Below are positions 45,355-55,349 of a DNA stretch of 64,000 bases, one piece after another (within the stretch, counting starts at the first letter, position 1; every line of letters starts with the position of its first letter). This DNA is from Melitaea cinxia. Lineage: Eukaryota; Arthropoda; Insecta; Lepidoptera; Nymphalidae. The stretch spans positions 3,534,001-3,598,000 of the forward strand of contig NC_059398.1 in the NCBI RefSeq assembly GCF_905220565.1, in the 5' to 3' direction. The notes under the pieces are model-generated. The model had not been told where the DNA came from. It saw nothing but the letters and a program-made list of their open reading frames with translations, and ran no database searches. Both the position numbers and the translations under genes were made by a program.

Positions 45355-45430
45355 GATGCGTTGATATAGCAGTTACAGTACTGACTATTGTGCCGGCGGT
45401 TGCGGATTCGATCCTCGCATATAGCTTTTA
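45355..45430 (+). repeat. SINE-like family B, tRNA-like head only
   Basis: GATGCGTTGATATAGCAGTT and GTTGCGGATTCGATCCTCGC: A- and B-box regions of family B, without the body. Confidence 0.65.
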
Positions 45431-45434
45431 TATC

Positions 45435-47135
45435 TTTGCTGTGGTTTTAGCGTTTGTATTTGAATAAAACTAAATTTATACGATGTATAAAATGAAAAAA
45501 AAAAAACTTTCCAAGTTTATCTTCTTAAAAAAATTTGAAGAAATAATATGTAGCCTTTAAAAGCTCTTTCAGTAAAAATGTTCAGCATTCGGTTTATAAA
45601 TTTTCTTCCGAACTATTCCAATCGGGGAATAATTGGTTAATCACGTTAACCGCTGCAGATAACCGTTCGCTTTGTACTGTCAAGTGCCCTTATTCAGAAT
45701 AATCTTTCCTTGATTAAAGGTCAGCTTTGTTCTGTACGGCGATTTTTATCTCCGAAAAGCTTTTAGGAATTTTGAATTTGGTTCTGCGATCTTTTGATTG
45801 CGCTTATTTAATATAACACTTTAGTGTTTAAAATAATAAATAATAATTTACTACGGCCACCGTTTACTGTTCTTATGTGAGTACAATTTTGTTGTGATAA
45901 AGTAAATATAATAAAATTAAAATTTTATAAATTAAATGCAGGGAAAATTTAACGTGTCAAAAGGTATTTTGAAATTCTTCAACATATAGACTGAATGGTA
46001 TGCATTTTTTTTACGATGTCTGAATCTGACAACTTATTAGTAGACGTGTCGTAATCGGGTGCGTTAACCTATATGACCCTAACAAGTCTTCTGAATATTC
46101 TGATAGCCCTTTAGATACTTTGTGATCACACAAAGTGTACTATTCAATGTAAAAGATGTCTTTCAAGTCACAATGGCTGATGCTTCTTTACGGACAAAGG
46201 CAAAGGGTTTGAATGAAAGACTTGCTTTACATATGAACATTGAAAAATATATAAAAGTTAAGATTGTTTAGATTTTACACTGTTGGTTTTATCAAAAAGA
46301 TTATTCGACTGGAACATAATACTTGCGATGTTACTTAAAAAATTGTTATGATAAAGCTTATAATACAAAGGAGATGATTTTTCTCTCTTATCTTTAATAT
46401 TTTATTCATGAATTCCACTATAAAGAGGGTTCGCAACTGGCCGCAAAAATATACGAAGTATAATAGAAAAAAGTAGGTTGTTTCAGTCTTTCGAATCATA
46501 CCGTCAATCATTTTATTATTTTAGGCTTAGGGTTTGAAATAAGAAACTCAAACATTTTTTTAAAAACCATTTCGATCTTATCTTGGTCCTAAGTCAATTT
46601 AACTATAATCTTAATTTTTTATGAATTACTAAATTTGTGTATATATATGGGTTTTGGGTGAATTGTTCGTTTTTTGATACACATATTTTTTAATATTATA
46701 TTTATTATGAAATATATTTAGAAATATACAAATTAAATGTATGCAGTTGAAAACACATTTTCATTATTAAAGTATACGCAAATTGTATGTCGGCGTTGTT
46801 TAATTTGATATATTAAATTCAGTCAGCACTCTTGGGTAATATTTTAAAAATTTCGCGATATCTTCGCTCTTGAGACGGGAACTTGAACAAAATACAGTTT
46901 TATGAACTCGATCCTGCAAAGAATTGAATTATTAAACTTCAGCTTGTTTTTGTTTATTAAAATTTGTAATTAATTTTTGTTATCAAAAATTAAAGTTTAA
47001 TAACTATTTGTTCGTATGGTATTTACTGAGGCTTTTGATTTATTATACTATATTTTGTATGAAATTTGAAATTACCATAACCTGGAAATATGTGTAAATT
47101 TTGCTGAAAAGGGACTAAGAACTTCAACTTATATA
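45435..47135. other. No gene recognised
   Basis: AT-rich sequence without supported features. Confidence 0.45.
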
Positions 47136-47139
47136 ATAG

Positions 47140-47300
47140 TAGCGACCCGCCCTGGCTTCGCGCGGTTGCAAAAAATATCAATTTTCCTCTACTATTATAT
47201 TATGGTCGTATTATACATATAAACCTTCCTCAGGAATTGCTCTATTTACTAAATAAAACCGTATCAAAATCCGTTGCGTAATTTTAAAGATCTAAGGAAG
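47140..47300 (+). repeat. Dispersed repeat with 'gacccgccctggcttcgc' start
   Basis: GACCCGCCCTGGCTTCGCGC then AAAAAATATCAATTTTCC, CCGTATCAAAATCCGTTGCG. The layout (GC-rich start, then a CAAAATCCGTTGCGTA block) is typical of non-autonomous lepidopteran repeats; exact class not determined. Confidence 0.45.
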
Positions 47301-47389
47301 CGTCTTTGTTTTATACTATGTAATGATTGAAGCTCTTTATCTCAAAAATTTAGTAAAATAAAAAGAGTTTTTTTTTTTAATTCTATGAT

Positions 47390-47830
47390 CAACACATGGA
47401 GCGGCCCGACTAGGGTAGGCTTCGGCCTTACAGCAGATGACAGCTAAATATAATTTAACGACGCGTCGGCGCAGCGGTCACAGCACTGGCTGTTGCGCTG
47501 GCTGCTGCGGGTTCGATCCTCGCTCACGACAGATATTTGTATTGGCCAAATAGACGTTTGTCGTAGTCAGGGCGTCTGTGCTTGTGTATTGTGTGTATTT
47601 CCGGACCCCCGACACAGGAGATTTATTTATTTATTTATAATACTGTTTTCAAGCAGTGTTGTATTCCTGTTGGTGAGTAAGGTGATCAGTGCTCCTGGGG
47701 AGAATCGGGGACAAGGTTGACAACGCGCTTGCAATGCTTCTGGTGGTGCGGGCGCTTATGAGCTACGGTAATCGCTTACCATCAGGTGAGCCGTACGCTT
47801 GTTTGCCGACTTAGTTGTATAAAAAAAATC
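47390..47830 (+). repeat. SINE-like family C copy interrupted by a SINE B
   Basis: Family C starts ATGGAGCGGCCCGACTAGGG (47398), breaks off after GCTAAATATAAT (about 47455) and resumes at TAATACTGTTTTCAAGCAG (47638). It then runs to CTTACCATCAGGTGAGCC, TTGTTTGCCGAC and TATAAAAAAAA. The inserted piece is listed separately. The 3' end matches the CR1 tail at 3527-3590. Confidence 0.85.
47458..47637 (+). repeat. SINE-like family B nested in family C
   Basis: ACGACGCGTCGGCGCAGCGG head, B box GGGTTCGATCCTC, then TTGTATTGGCCAAATAGACG, and a 3' end CCCGACACAGGAGATTTATTTATT. TATAAT flanks both sides (47450-47455 and 47637-47642, approximate), a plausible short target duplication. Confidence 0.8.
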
Positions 47831-47834
47831 CTCC

Positions 47835-50145
47835 TTACAAATGAGAGGTGCCATCAAAAATATATGTTAGGCTAAATTTATTTACATTCGACCATTAAAA
47901 TTATTTGTGATATTATTGTATCCATAAATATTTAATAGGAAACCAATAACTGCAAATAAATAATAATTAGTATATAATTATTACTTTCAGAAGTAATGAT
48001 CTGTTGCCTTATATTCATATTGTCAAAATGGAATTAATTCGTTAATTCAGTTTGTATTTGTTTATGAAATACATATCATTCGTTAATTTAATTTCGGTTT
48101 TTTGTTATTGTATTAAGTATGTGATGGTAATAAATAATATAGTAATATATTTTCATTTACTCCACAACAATGTTTAATTTTAAAATTATTCGCGTGCAGT
48201 CACGCACGGAAATATGAAATATTTCCTTAGTATATGGAATGAAATATTAAATGAATATTTGTTTATAATTTTTGTCATTTCTGAACTTGAAAACGTCAAA
48301 GGTTTTATATATATTTGGAGCATTTGATAAGAAAAAAAAAAATCAAGTATATCAACATTGAATCAATACGACATTTAATAAATTGCAATCACTTATTAGT
48401 ATTTATGGAAGCATGCAATAATTTAGACATCTTTCAGAAGACGCTTCGATCTCTGTCAGTAATATATTTCTTATACTTGAGTTTTGATATTTATTAAAGC
48501 CATTATTATTATCATAACTCTTAGGTCAATTAGAGCTTTTAGGTTCTAACTGATAACATACATGCATGCAAAATAATCGTTACAAGGGTCTACTACAGAG
48601 GCGTAATAAAGCGTTACGCGTGGCTCTTAAGATAACATGAAGGTATATGCATAAACTAAATCTTTAGTACCGCATTATGTTTAAATGGGATTGAATCGAC
48701 TTACCTTATGCAAATCGATTTACCTTCTTAAGTGAATGTGGTTTTATAGGCATTGTTTGTGTACGTTGTTTATTTCTATGTGACTTAGTACTCATTATAG
48801 ACAAAATAATGGGGATATTTAAATGCAGGTATGTTCTTATTTCATTAACTTTCGGTTGAAGTGGGAGAGAAAATTCTAGTAATATTTGTAGTTTTACAAA
48901 TAATCATTTCAAAATTCGTAATGCTTTTGGTATTAGTTGTTATCATGAAATACCTAACAGCGCGACAACCTTTTTGCTGTTAGTAGCAAAGTTGTCTGAT
49001 CACCCACAGTGGAGTGGCGAACAGTTTAGCTTCAACCCACCTTCAATATAATAGAAATAGCCTTAGCTCAAAAGTGGGACTTTCAACAGATGGCTTAGCT
49101 AAGTTCAAATAAAGATATAGGCTATAAATTTATCTATACTAATCTGTCAGCTTCGTAATGTCTTCGAATAGAGCTTAAACAATCTCAAAGTTTCACAGAC
49201 GCCTCGATCGATTCAATAAATTACTCTCACCCAGGGTAGATCGGTGGTCAATTTGATGCAATCATCGTTTACTAGTTGCGGCAGTTTCGATATGAATGTT
49301 GCTGAGTTCCAATCACATCGATTGAGCGATGTTAGCAGCTTGCTGTGTAATCGCTGATGGAGATGGACGTACGCTTATTTATTCTTAACAAAAAATGGAA
49401 AATGTTAAATTGTTACGAGACTGCTAAAGCCGGTATAATGTTAAAAATCATTGGTCATTTTTAATTATCTTAGTAAAACAATATGAGGGGTGAATTTTAG
49501 TCGAAAGAAGCTACGTCTATATTGAAAATGTCAAGATAGGAATGTGGTTTTTTTATTAAAAAATAAGGATGTGCTTTAAACTACAAATTAAATTTTTTTC
49601 AAGAAAAAAGTGCATAAATTTTCTTTTTTGTAATTAATAGACATAAATTTTACCTTTTTTTTTCATAGTACCTACACTCTAAAGATTTCGTTTCACCCTT
49701 ACAACAGAAGTTAAAGTTGCTTTTTTATATTTTGTTTTACAACTTCGTAAGTATTTAGCATATCAAAGGATGTCAAAACGAAAACTCACAGGATTTTCGT
49801 CACAAAATTACACCAATCAAAATTTTCCTCACGAGTTGACACGGCTCTTTATTTAGAGTCTGGTCTCGTTAAAACTTCGGTGCTTCGTGAATACGGAGAC
49901 TTCACTTCAAAATAATCTTAATTTAATAAATAGGTCGTGAATAAAAACTTCCTTTGGAAGCCAACAAGCTGGGACACTCAAATTCTACTAGATGCGGCAT
50001 GTATTTGAAAATTTTTCCCAATAAGTAGTGTGATTCAAAATATAGATTCTTAAATTTCTAACATGGTTTATAAGTGCCGATTAGTGTAATCACATACATA
50101 CAAAATACATAAGATTATGCTGCGGGAGACAGGATAGCTAAACAT
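47835..50145. other. No gene recognised
   Basis: AT-rich. A faint SINE B trace is at 49000-49110 (CCACAGTGGAGTGGCGAACA). The GC-richer patch 49195-49370 has no open frame I can support. Confidence 0.45.
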
Positions 50146-50147
50146 CC

Positions 50148-50260
50148 TCAGCTTATCGCAGTCCACTGCTGGGCATAGGCCTCCCTAAGCTCACGTCAAA
50201 CTTTCCTGTTTTCCGCAATCCTCATTGCAGCCGCAGCCTCAACTGGAGATCTGATATAGA
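50148..50260 (-). pseudogene. RTE-clade LINE, 3' coding fragment
   Basis: In the minus-strand frame 50231-50148 the peptide reads AAMRIAENRKV, an in-frame TGA, RELREAYAQQWTAIS and a terminal TGA. It aligns with the 14282 fragment and with the RTE C-terminal consensus. One premature stop, so it is dead. Upstream to about 50260 further decayed sequence may belong. Confidence 0.75.
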
Positions 50261-50264
50261 TCAG

Positions 50265-50753
50265 TAGATGGCTATATAGTCTTAAACAGGCATCTATTTA
50301 GTTATTAATGTTATCTGTTACACATGCGGCTCGGTGTAGTTTATACTAGCTCCAGGTGTAATGACGTCATAATTATCACACAGTCATAAATTTATACTGC
50401 TATCACGAAAACTGTTGAGATAGTAAATATTTTGTTTCATATTGTAACATTTATTTTTTAATTTTAATTAATTCTGGAATAGGTTTTATAATATTTGTTA
50501 TTTTGATTACTCGTTTAACCGAATTTAAAGATAATTCCATTTGACATTTATGATTTTAGTACTCTCGAGGCTTTATCAAAAACTTTCGCCCGAATTAATA
50601 GTCGCATTGTAGGAAATAGCGATTTCAAATAAAATATGAATTTAACATTTTAACATCTGAGACTATCCCCGACATTTATCAGTTTCAAATCTTATTATCA
50701 TTACAAATCTTAAAAAATATTAAGTGTATACTTGCAAGAAATACATTAACAAT
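50265..50753. other. No gene recognised
   Basis: AT-rich sequence upstream (in plus coordinates) of the tRNA gene. Confidence 0.45.
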
Positions 50754-50758
50754 AAAAA
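50754..50758 (-). terminator. RNA polymerase III terminator of tRNA-Ala
   Basis: Five T residues on the minus strand, starting 8 nt downstream of the tRNA 3' end, fit the usual Pol III stop signal. Confidence 0.75.
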
Positions 50759-50765
50759 TAATGTT

Positions 50766-50838
50766 TGGAGGCGCCGGGTATCGATCCCGGTACCTCTCGC
50801 ATGCTAAGCGAGCGCTCTACCATCTGAGCTACGCCCCC
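50766..50838 (-). tRNA. tRNA-Ala (anticodon AGC)
   Basis: 73 nt on the minus strand, with no intron. Acceptor stem GGGGGCG pairs with CGCCTCC (one G-U), discriminator base A, D arm GCTCAGATGGTAGAGC, anticodon stem CTCGC/GCGAG with loop TTAGCAT (U33 present, anticodon AGC), variable loop AGGTA, and T arm CCGGG-ATCGATA-CCCGG. Internal promoter: A box TAGCTCAGATGG and B box GGGATCGATACCC (a G-to-A change at the first T-loop position relative to the common GTTCGA). The G3-U70 pair, the identity element for alanyl-tRNA synthetase, is present. CCA is not encoded, as expected for a eukaryotic nuclear gene. Confidence 0.96.
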
Positions 50839-51152
50839 TACACATTTCGGTTCAAAAAAATAAGTTAGGTTTCGCTTTATTGACTAATTTAAATGCGCCT
50901 TGCTTCATTCAATATTCTATATGTGAAACAGTGCCTTTCACTTATCAATATTAATCGCCAGTAGATAGCTGAAACATTTATTAATAAGGTATCTTCACTT
51001 TTGATGTATTTTACAATACTTGAAAGTTTCACGCTTAAGTAGTCATGATCATATAAGGATATAATTTTGATTTTTTTTATTATATTATTTAATTTTTATA
51101 ATTAAACACAAACATAGCATATTTACTTCAAGAACGTTAGCCGCCAACGGTG

Positions 51153-51424
51153 GGTTAAGCGTCCTGACAGGCAAAAAGCCTTTCTTTGAGGTGGGCTAAG
51201 CTAATCGCCTTTGGCGTCGGTTGGACGATTGATACATATCCATTTACTGTTCTCCTTACAGACAGCAGTAGAGAGGGCTGATGCTTCTCCTCTTTATCCT
51301 TCGTAAGGAAAACTTGCGCCGGAACCGGAATTGTCCGTACGGAGTGGTCCTTCACGAGTTCTGCCACCTGGACCTTAAGCTCGTCAAGGTCTCTCCCCGA
51401 AGAGAGTTCTTCTGCTAGAGCATG
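51153..51424 (-). pseudogene. Unidentified open coding-like segment of about 90 codons
   Basis: The minus strand is open from about 51424 to a stop at 51155. The peptide begins HALAEELSSGRDLDELK, continues VAELVKDHSVRTIPVPAQVF and ends LKERLFACQDA. It has no ATG at the start. The stretch is clearly more GC-rich than its flanks and has a balanced, hydrophilic, protein-like composition. A CTCTAG just upstream could act as a splice acceptor. I do not recognise the family. It could be an orphan exon, a fragment of a mobile-element gag-like protein, or chance. Confidence 0.4.
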
Positions 51425-51429
51425 TATAA

Positions 51430-52090
51430 ATTTTTATATGTGTATATCTATGTTCACATATAAACGTTACTTAGTATAATGACGGACATTATCTAACAAT
51501 TGTAACAGTCTTGTTTTCAATCGATCTTTTTTATATTTTTTTTTCACGCAAGTCAAGGGCTAACAGTATTAGTACTGTTAGAGAAGACATTTTTTTTCTA
51601 GAAATTACCTACCGTATTCAATCTAGTCTTCCATAGATAGGAACGAAACATAATCGATGAGTACTGTTGAAAAATGATCACCATTTCGTGACAATAGTAG
51701 GCGATATAACGCGATGACAATGTTCCGGAACGGAGGTCCATTTAAACGGTTACTGACCAGCCATATATTGAGACCTCCTTTGTCTAAATGTATTTCCAAA
51801 ATCAGCTACAATAAGACCAAATATACCCACGTTGCAAGATCATCTTATGATGGCCATGTTGTGATTAATGGCAGCAAATATATAAAGTTATGACGAAATA
51901 TAAAAGTATTTTTCTTATGATCATAGAAATATTGAAATAAATCGATGTATGAAACGTTTCTTATATTGCTGGTTTATGTACTTTATCAGTTGATGACGAG
52001 TTAGGCTATTTATATTGGTAGCAGGTTTGATGCCTTCCTATGAAAAATGTTTTTATGGTTAATCACGCATTGATTCAAGGTCAGTAAGGG
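51430..52090. other. No gene recognised
   Basis: AT-rich sequence. A short hairpin TAACAGTA-TTAG-TACTGTTA lies near 51561-51580. Confidence 0.45.
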
Positions 52091-52292
52091 TTGTTAAATT
52101 ATAGATATAAATATAACAGCTCACAATCAACGGCTCCACAAGGATTTACTCCTGTGTCGAGGGTCCGGAATCACACACAATACATAAGCACTAAGGCCCA
52201 GATCACCGCAAACATCAGTATTGCCAATACAAGTGTATACCATGTGCGGGGATCGAAACCGCGACCGCCAACGCTACAGCCATAAGTCAGTG

Positions 52293-53097
52293 TTTTTTTT
52301 TTCTCTAGACCCCCACACTAGGGTGTGAGACTGTGCTAATCTACTCAATCATACCAGTTCTCGCATTTATTCCTCTCGTACTTTCATTCATCATACTAGT
52401 TCTTTCTTTCATTCTGTCCACATTCACACACTGGGTGGATTCCCATCTAATCTATTTCTTACTACACTGTATTACTTAAATTAATAAACGCTTGGGAAAT
52501 GAGTGGGGTATGGGTACAATAATTTTATTTACATGTTTGCATACTTTTCTTAATTCTATTTTACTTTATTACAGTGGTTGTACATTTATAGGTTCTCTTA
52601 TATACTTATTATTACTTCTAATAAAAATTAAACTAATTTTACATATGAAAGCTATTCTAATTTCTTATTTCTATTCCTACTTACATATCTTAATTACTTA
52701 TGTTATGCTTAATATACAATTATATTTAGAAAACATAATTTTACTAGGTCTTATTCCTTATATTTACAGCTTTAATAACTATTTTTATACAATACTGTAG
52801 GAACAGTTCTCTGGTTTGTTTATTTTTAATTATTTCGCACAAATTTCTTTCTATTATTTGTACGCCTGTTTCATTTTCTAAACGTAGCCTCTCGTAGGCA
52901 AATGTTGGACACTCCAGGAGGACGTGGAGGACGGACTCGGAGCACCCAGGGTCGCAGACGCACGACGGACTCTCCTTACACTTGAAGCGGTACAAGTATT
53001 CGGAGAATCCGCCATGCCCCGTCAACGCCTGGGTGACGAACCAGTCCACCCCTATTTTGCTCGTGATTCTGTATGCGGCTATCGCGTCAGGGAAGAC
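52293..53097 (-). mobile_element. 5'-truncated R1-clade non-LTR retrotransposon
   Basis: The 805-bp insertion is on the minus strand. It has coding sequence up to its 5' breakpoint, a 3' UTR of about 440 bp, and a 10-nt poly(A) tail (T run on the plus strand, 52293-52302). The flanks carry an 11-bp target duplication ATAAGTCAGTG (52282-52292 and 53098-53108). Poly(A), 5' truncation and target duplication are the hallmarks of target-primed reverse transcription. Confidence 0.9.
52744..53097 (-). pseudogene. R1-clade reverse transcriptase, C-terminal fragment
   Basis: An open frame of 117 codons ends at a TAG (52744-52746). It reads VFPDAIAAYRITSKIG, VDWFVTQALTGHGGFSEYL, then the cysteine-histidine motif CVCDPG..ESVLHVLLEC, then NLCEIIKNKQTRELFLQYC. 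The TGHG.F..YL and C-C-H-C pattern is the C-terminal zinc-knuckle region of R1/TRAS-like pol proteins. The polymerase and endonuclease domains are missing because the copy is 5'-truncated. There are no stops or frameshifts, so the insertion is young. Confidence 0.88.
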
Positions 53098-53149
53098 ATA
53101 AGTCAGTGTTGTGACCGTTGCGCTACCGCATCGTCTATCTAATTAATTA

Positions 53150-53930
53150 GTCTCTTAAACAATTTTGCAAATATTTTTTTATGACAAGGCGGACAAAGGA
53201 AAGGACGGAGCCATCTGAAGTCAAATGGTTACCGGCTGGCCTGGCTAAAAATGTGTCACAAGACGCTAAAAAAAAAAAACTCCCAAATTATAGTGCTCAG
53301 GGTAACATATAGACAGAGGATACTAAAAAATGTACTTATTCACTGAGACATTTACAAATAAATGGCTCTATTATTATTAGAGAACCATTTTTAAGTAATT
53401 GTACAAAGTTTTGAAATGGTTGACAATACGATGATACTTATGTTATATCAGAAATAAATTTTGTAAATATTATAAACATAAAATAATAACCACGTATTAT
53501 GGTAATCATAAAGATAAAAAGTACGAAATATATGGTATTCCTGTTTTTTCTATCGTACGAAATTATACGGGTATTTGGGAAACGAGAAGACGCATCATCA
53601 AAAATTAATTCATATGGAATATGCCATCTAAAATATAATCCTACAACTCCAATTATTCTCAATTATATTAATTATTTAACAAAAAGGAAGTTAATAAATT
53701 ATAATTATTTTCAACAACTAAGCAAAGCGCAGGGTTCCCACTCATTTAATGTTACTGAATAATGTATTTGTAACAACAAGATTTTAAAAAAAAATTACAA
53801 TCAAATAAATTTCAAAGCTAAAATTTTGAATACTAATGTATAATAAGTATACGCGACCAATATTAAGAATCAAAGGAAGTCGAAAAGTGAAAAAATTTGG
53901 ACTTAATTTATGAAGAAATAGTTTATTAAA
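53150..53930. other. No gene recognised
   Basis: 53165-53250 is more GC-rich (GGCGGACAAAGGAAAGGACG) and may be a repeat fragment. The remainder is AT-rich and empty. Confidence 0.4.
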
Positions 53931-54190
53931 CATTATACATATTTACAACTTAAGAACTAAATATTTACAGATAGTTTTGGTATAAATTATGTCCGCGTGG
54001 AATTGCGCCAAGAATGCTGGCAGCATTTCCCCGTTGAATCGCTATGCCGATTCTCTGGACAAAAAATGCACCAGCCCTCTTGTCGCCAGTGGAGGCAATA
54101 AGGCGAGGAGTTATCTCATTTAAAAATTTTTTAGCACTGCTACTTCAAGGTCCAAGTGTTTCGACTGCAAACGGCACAAAGATGTAATTT
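53931..54190 (-). pseudogene. Short repeat carrying an ORF tail (copy 2 of 3)
   Basis: On the minus strand the sequence aligns base for base with 10786-11031 (246 bp, no indel). FVPFAVETLGP is followed by an in-frame TGA, then SSSAKKFLNEITPRLIAS and QRIGIAIQRGNAASILG. Both copies begin at the same base (AAATTACATCTTTG), and 13 bp beyond the shared block are also common (AAATATGTATAAT). Confidence 0.65.
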
Positions 54191-54572
54191 ATGAAGTAAT
54201 TTTTGCCTAAACAAAAACAAGATCTAAAGCGGCTTTTACGGTAAAAATTGCTACAATAATTTTATTTTACTTCAAATTTATATATTTCAAAATATATACA
54301 AAGAGAGAATGATTTGACTTATCCTTCAATTTCATGCCTCCGACTGCATATTATCTACGACGTTGCATAAGATTTCGAAGGACTACCGTATTAATATATT
54401 TTAAATGTACAGTACAAAATGTTTGATATTGTTTCTATTTATTTCGCTGACTTTGTGTGCATATTGAATTTTTATCTTGTTCCAGCTTTTTCAGTTGATT
54501 TTCTATTAGTTGTTCTTCACGCAGGCGGGTTTTTTGTTTTTTTTTTGTAATTATTATTTTATTTATGTCTTT

Positions 54573-54757
54573 TTAGTCAGACAAATTACGTAATCGGTTC
54601 AATTCTTTAAAACAGTTTACATCATGTGGTTGATTAAGTAATTTTTTAGGGTCAAGAGAACTGATAGCAAGCCCGGAGAAAGATCTCACTCTGCTCAAAG
54701 CAACGTAAGCCTGACCTTTACCAAATAGGTGACTGCTTAAGTCAACAACTATTAGTT
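54573..54757 (-). pseudogene. Helitron/Pif1-type helicase, C-terminal fragment
   Basis: The minus-strand peptide LIVVDLSSHLFGKGQAYVAL, SRVRSFSGLAISSLDPKKLL and PHDVNCFKELNRLRN matches the last conserved motif and C-terminal end of Pif1-like helicases. The GQAYVALSRVR signature is typical of Helitron-encoded RepHel proteins and of cellular Pif1. The upstream helicase core is absent and the frame upstream becomes low complexity. Given the Helitron-like repeats nearby, a Helitron origin is more likely than a host PIF1 fragment. Confidence 0.8.
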
Positions 54758-54759
54758 TT

Positions 54760-55125
54760 AATATAATGAAATTATTATTAAAATTATTTGGTATTATGTA
54801 TTTGTTATTCATTTTATTAATTTAATTGTAAATTGGTGTGACATTTATTAATTTTTATTTGTAATTTTAATTGTATGTTTTTTTTTTAACCATTGTATTT
54901 TATTAGAAAGGCTACACCCCGAAGTTGATCGTCGCCTAGGAGGCGAGTTTGGCATGGCATAGGTGTGGGAAAGAGCAAAGTCCACATTTTTTAAACTTTA
55001 ATATTGTATTTCTTTATTAGTATTACGGTAATAATAAACATAATATACCTTTTTAAAATTCTTGTATTGTGCCCTTCAATTTGATACCCATATTGTAGTA
55101 TTCGAGAAAAATTTTTTTTTCATTA
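54760..55125. other. No gene recognised
   Basis: Contains a GC-richer block CGTCGCCTAGGAGGCGAG (54930-54947) with CCTAGG at a small palindromic centre, possibly the 3' tail of the helicase-bearing element. Confidence 0.4.
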
Positions 55126-55129
55126 ACTA

Positions 55130-55345
55130 CAATGGCTTCGCGCAGCCGCCATGTTTGATTTTTGTTTAATGTCACTTATCTAAGAACACTTGGGCAGCTA
55201 AGACGAACCTAACGATACCTCAATTATGTAAATCCGTTCAGTGGTTCTGGAAATATGAGGTAGTAAAGAATATTACGTACAAATATACATACATACAAGA
55301 TACGCGCGAAAAATATAACCCTTCCTTGGCAGTCGGGTAATAAAA
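55130..55345 (+). repeat. Dispersed repeat, 3'-like segment
   Basis: CACTTGGGCAGCTAAGACG, GTAAATCCGTTCAGTGGTTC, ACATACATACAAGATACGCG and TTGGCAGTCGGGTAAT. The 'aaatccgttcagtggtt' block with a following ACATAC run is typical of non-autonomous insect repeats; no second copy is in the window. Confidence 0.4.
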
Positions 55346-55349
55346 ATAA

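Larger units (their letters stand above)
52110..53145 (-). repeat. SINE-like family B copy split by an R1-type insertion
   Basis: On the minus strand the head (53141-53098: GATGCGGTAGCGCAACGGTC..ACACTGACTTAT) is separated from the rest (52281 downward: GGCTGTAGCGTTGGCGGTC, B box GGTTTCGATCCCC, TTGTATTGGCAATACTGATG). Removing 52293-53108 restores a co-linear SINE B, which proves that the R1 piece is a later insertion. Confidence 0.88.

Noticed and set aside
52492..52800. 102-codon plus-strand hydrophobic frame resembling a membrane protein
   Set aside because: It is the antisense of the 3' UTR and coding end of the R1-type insertion.
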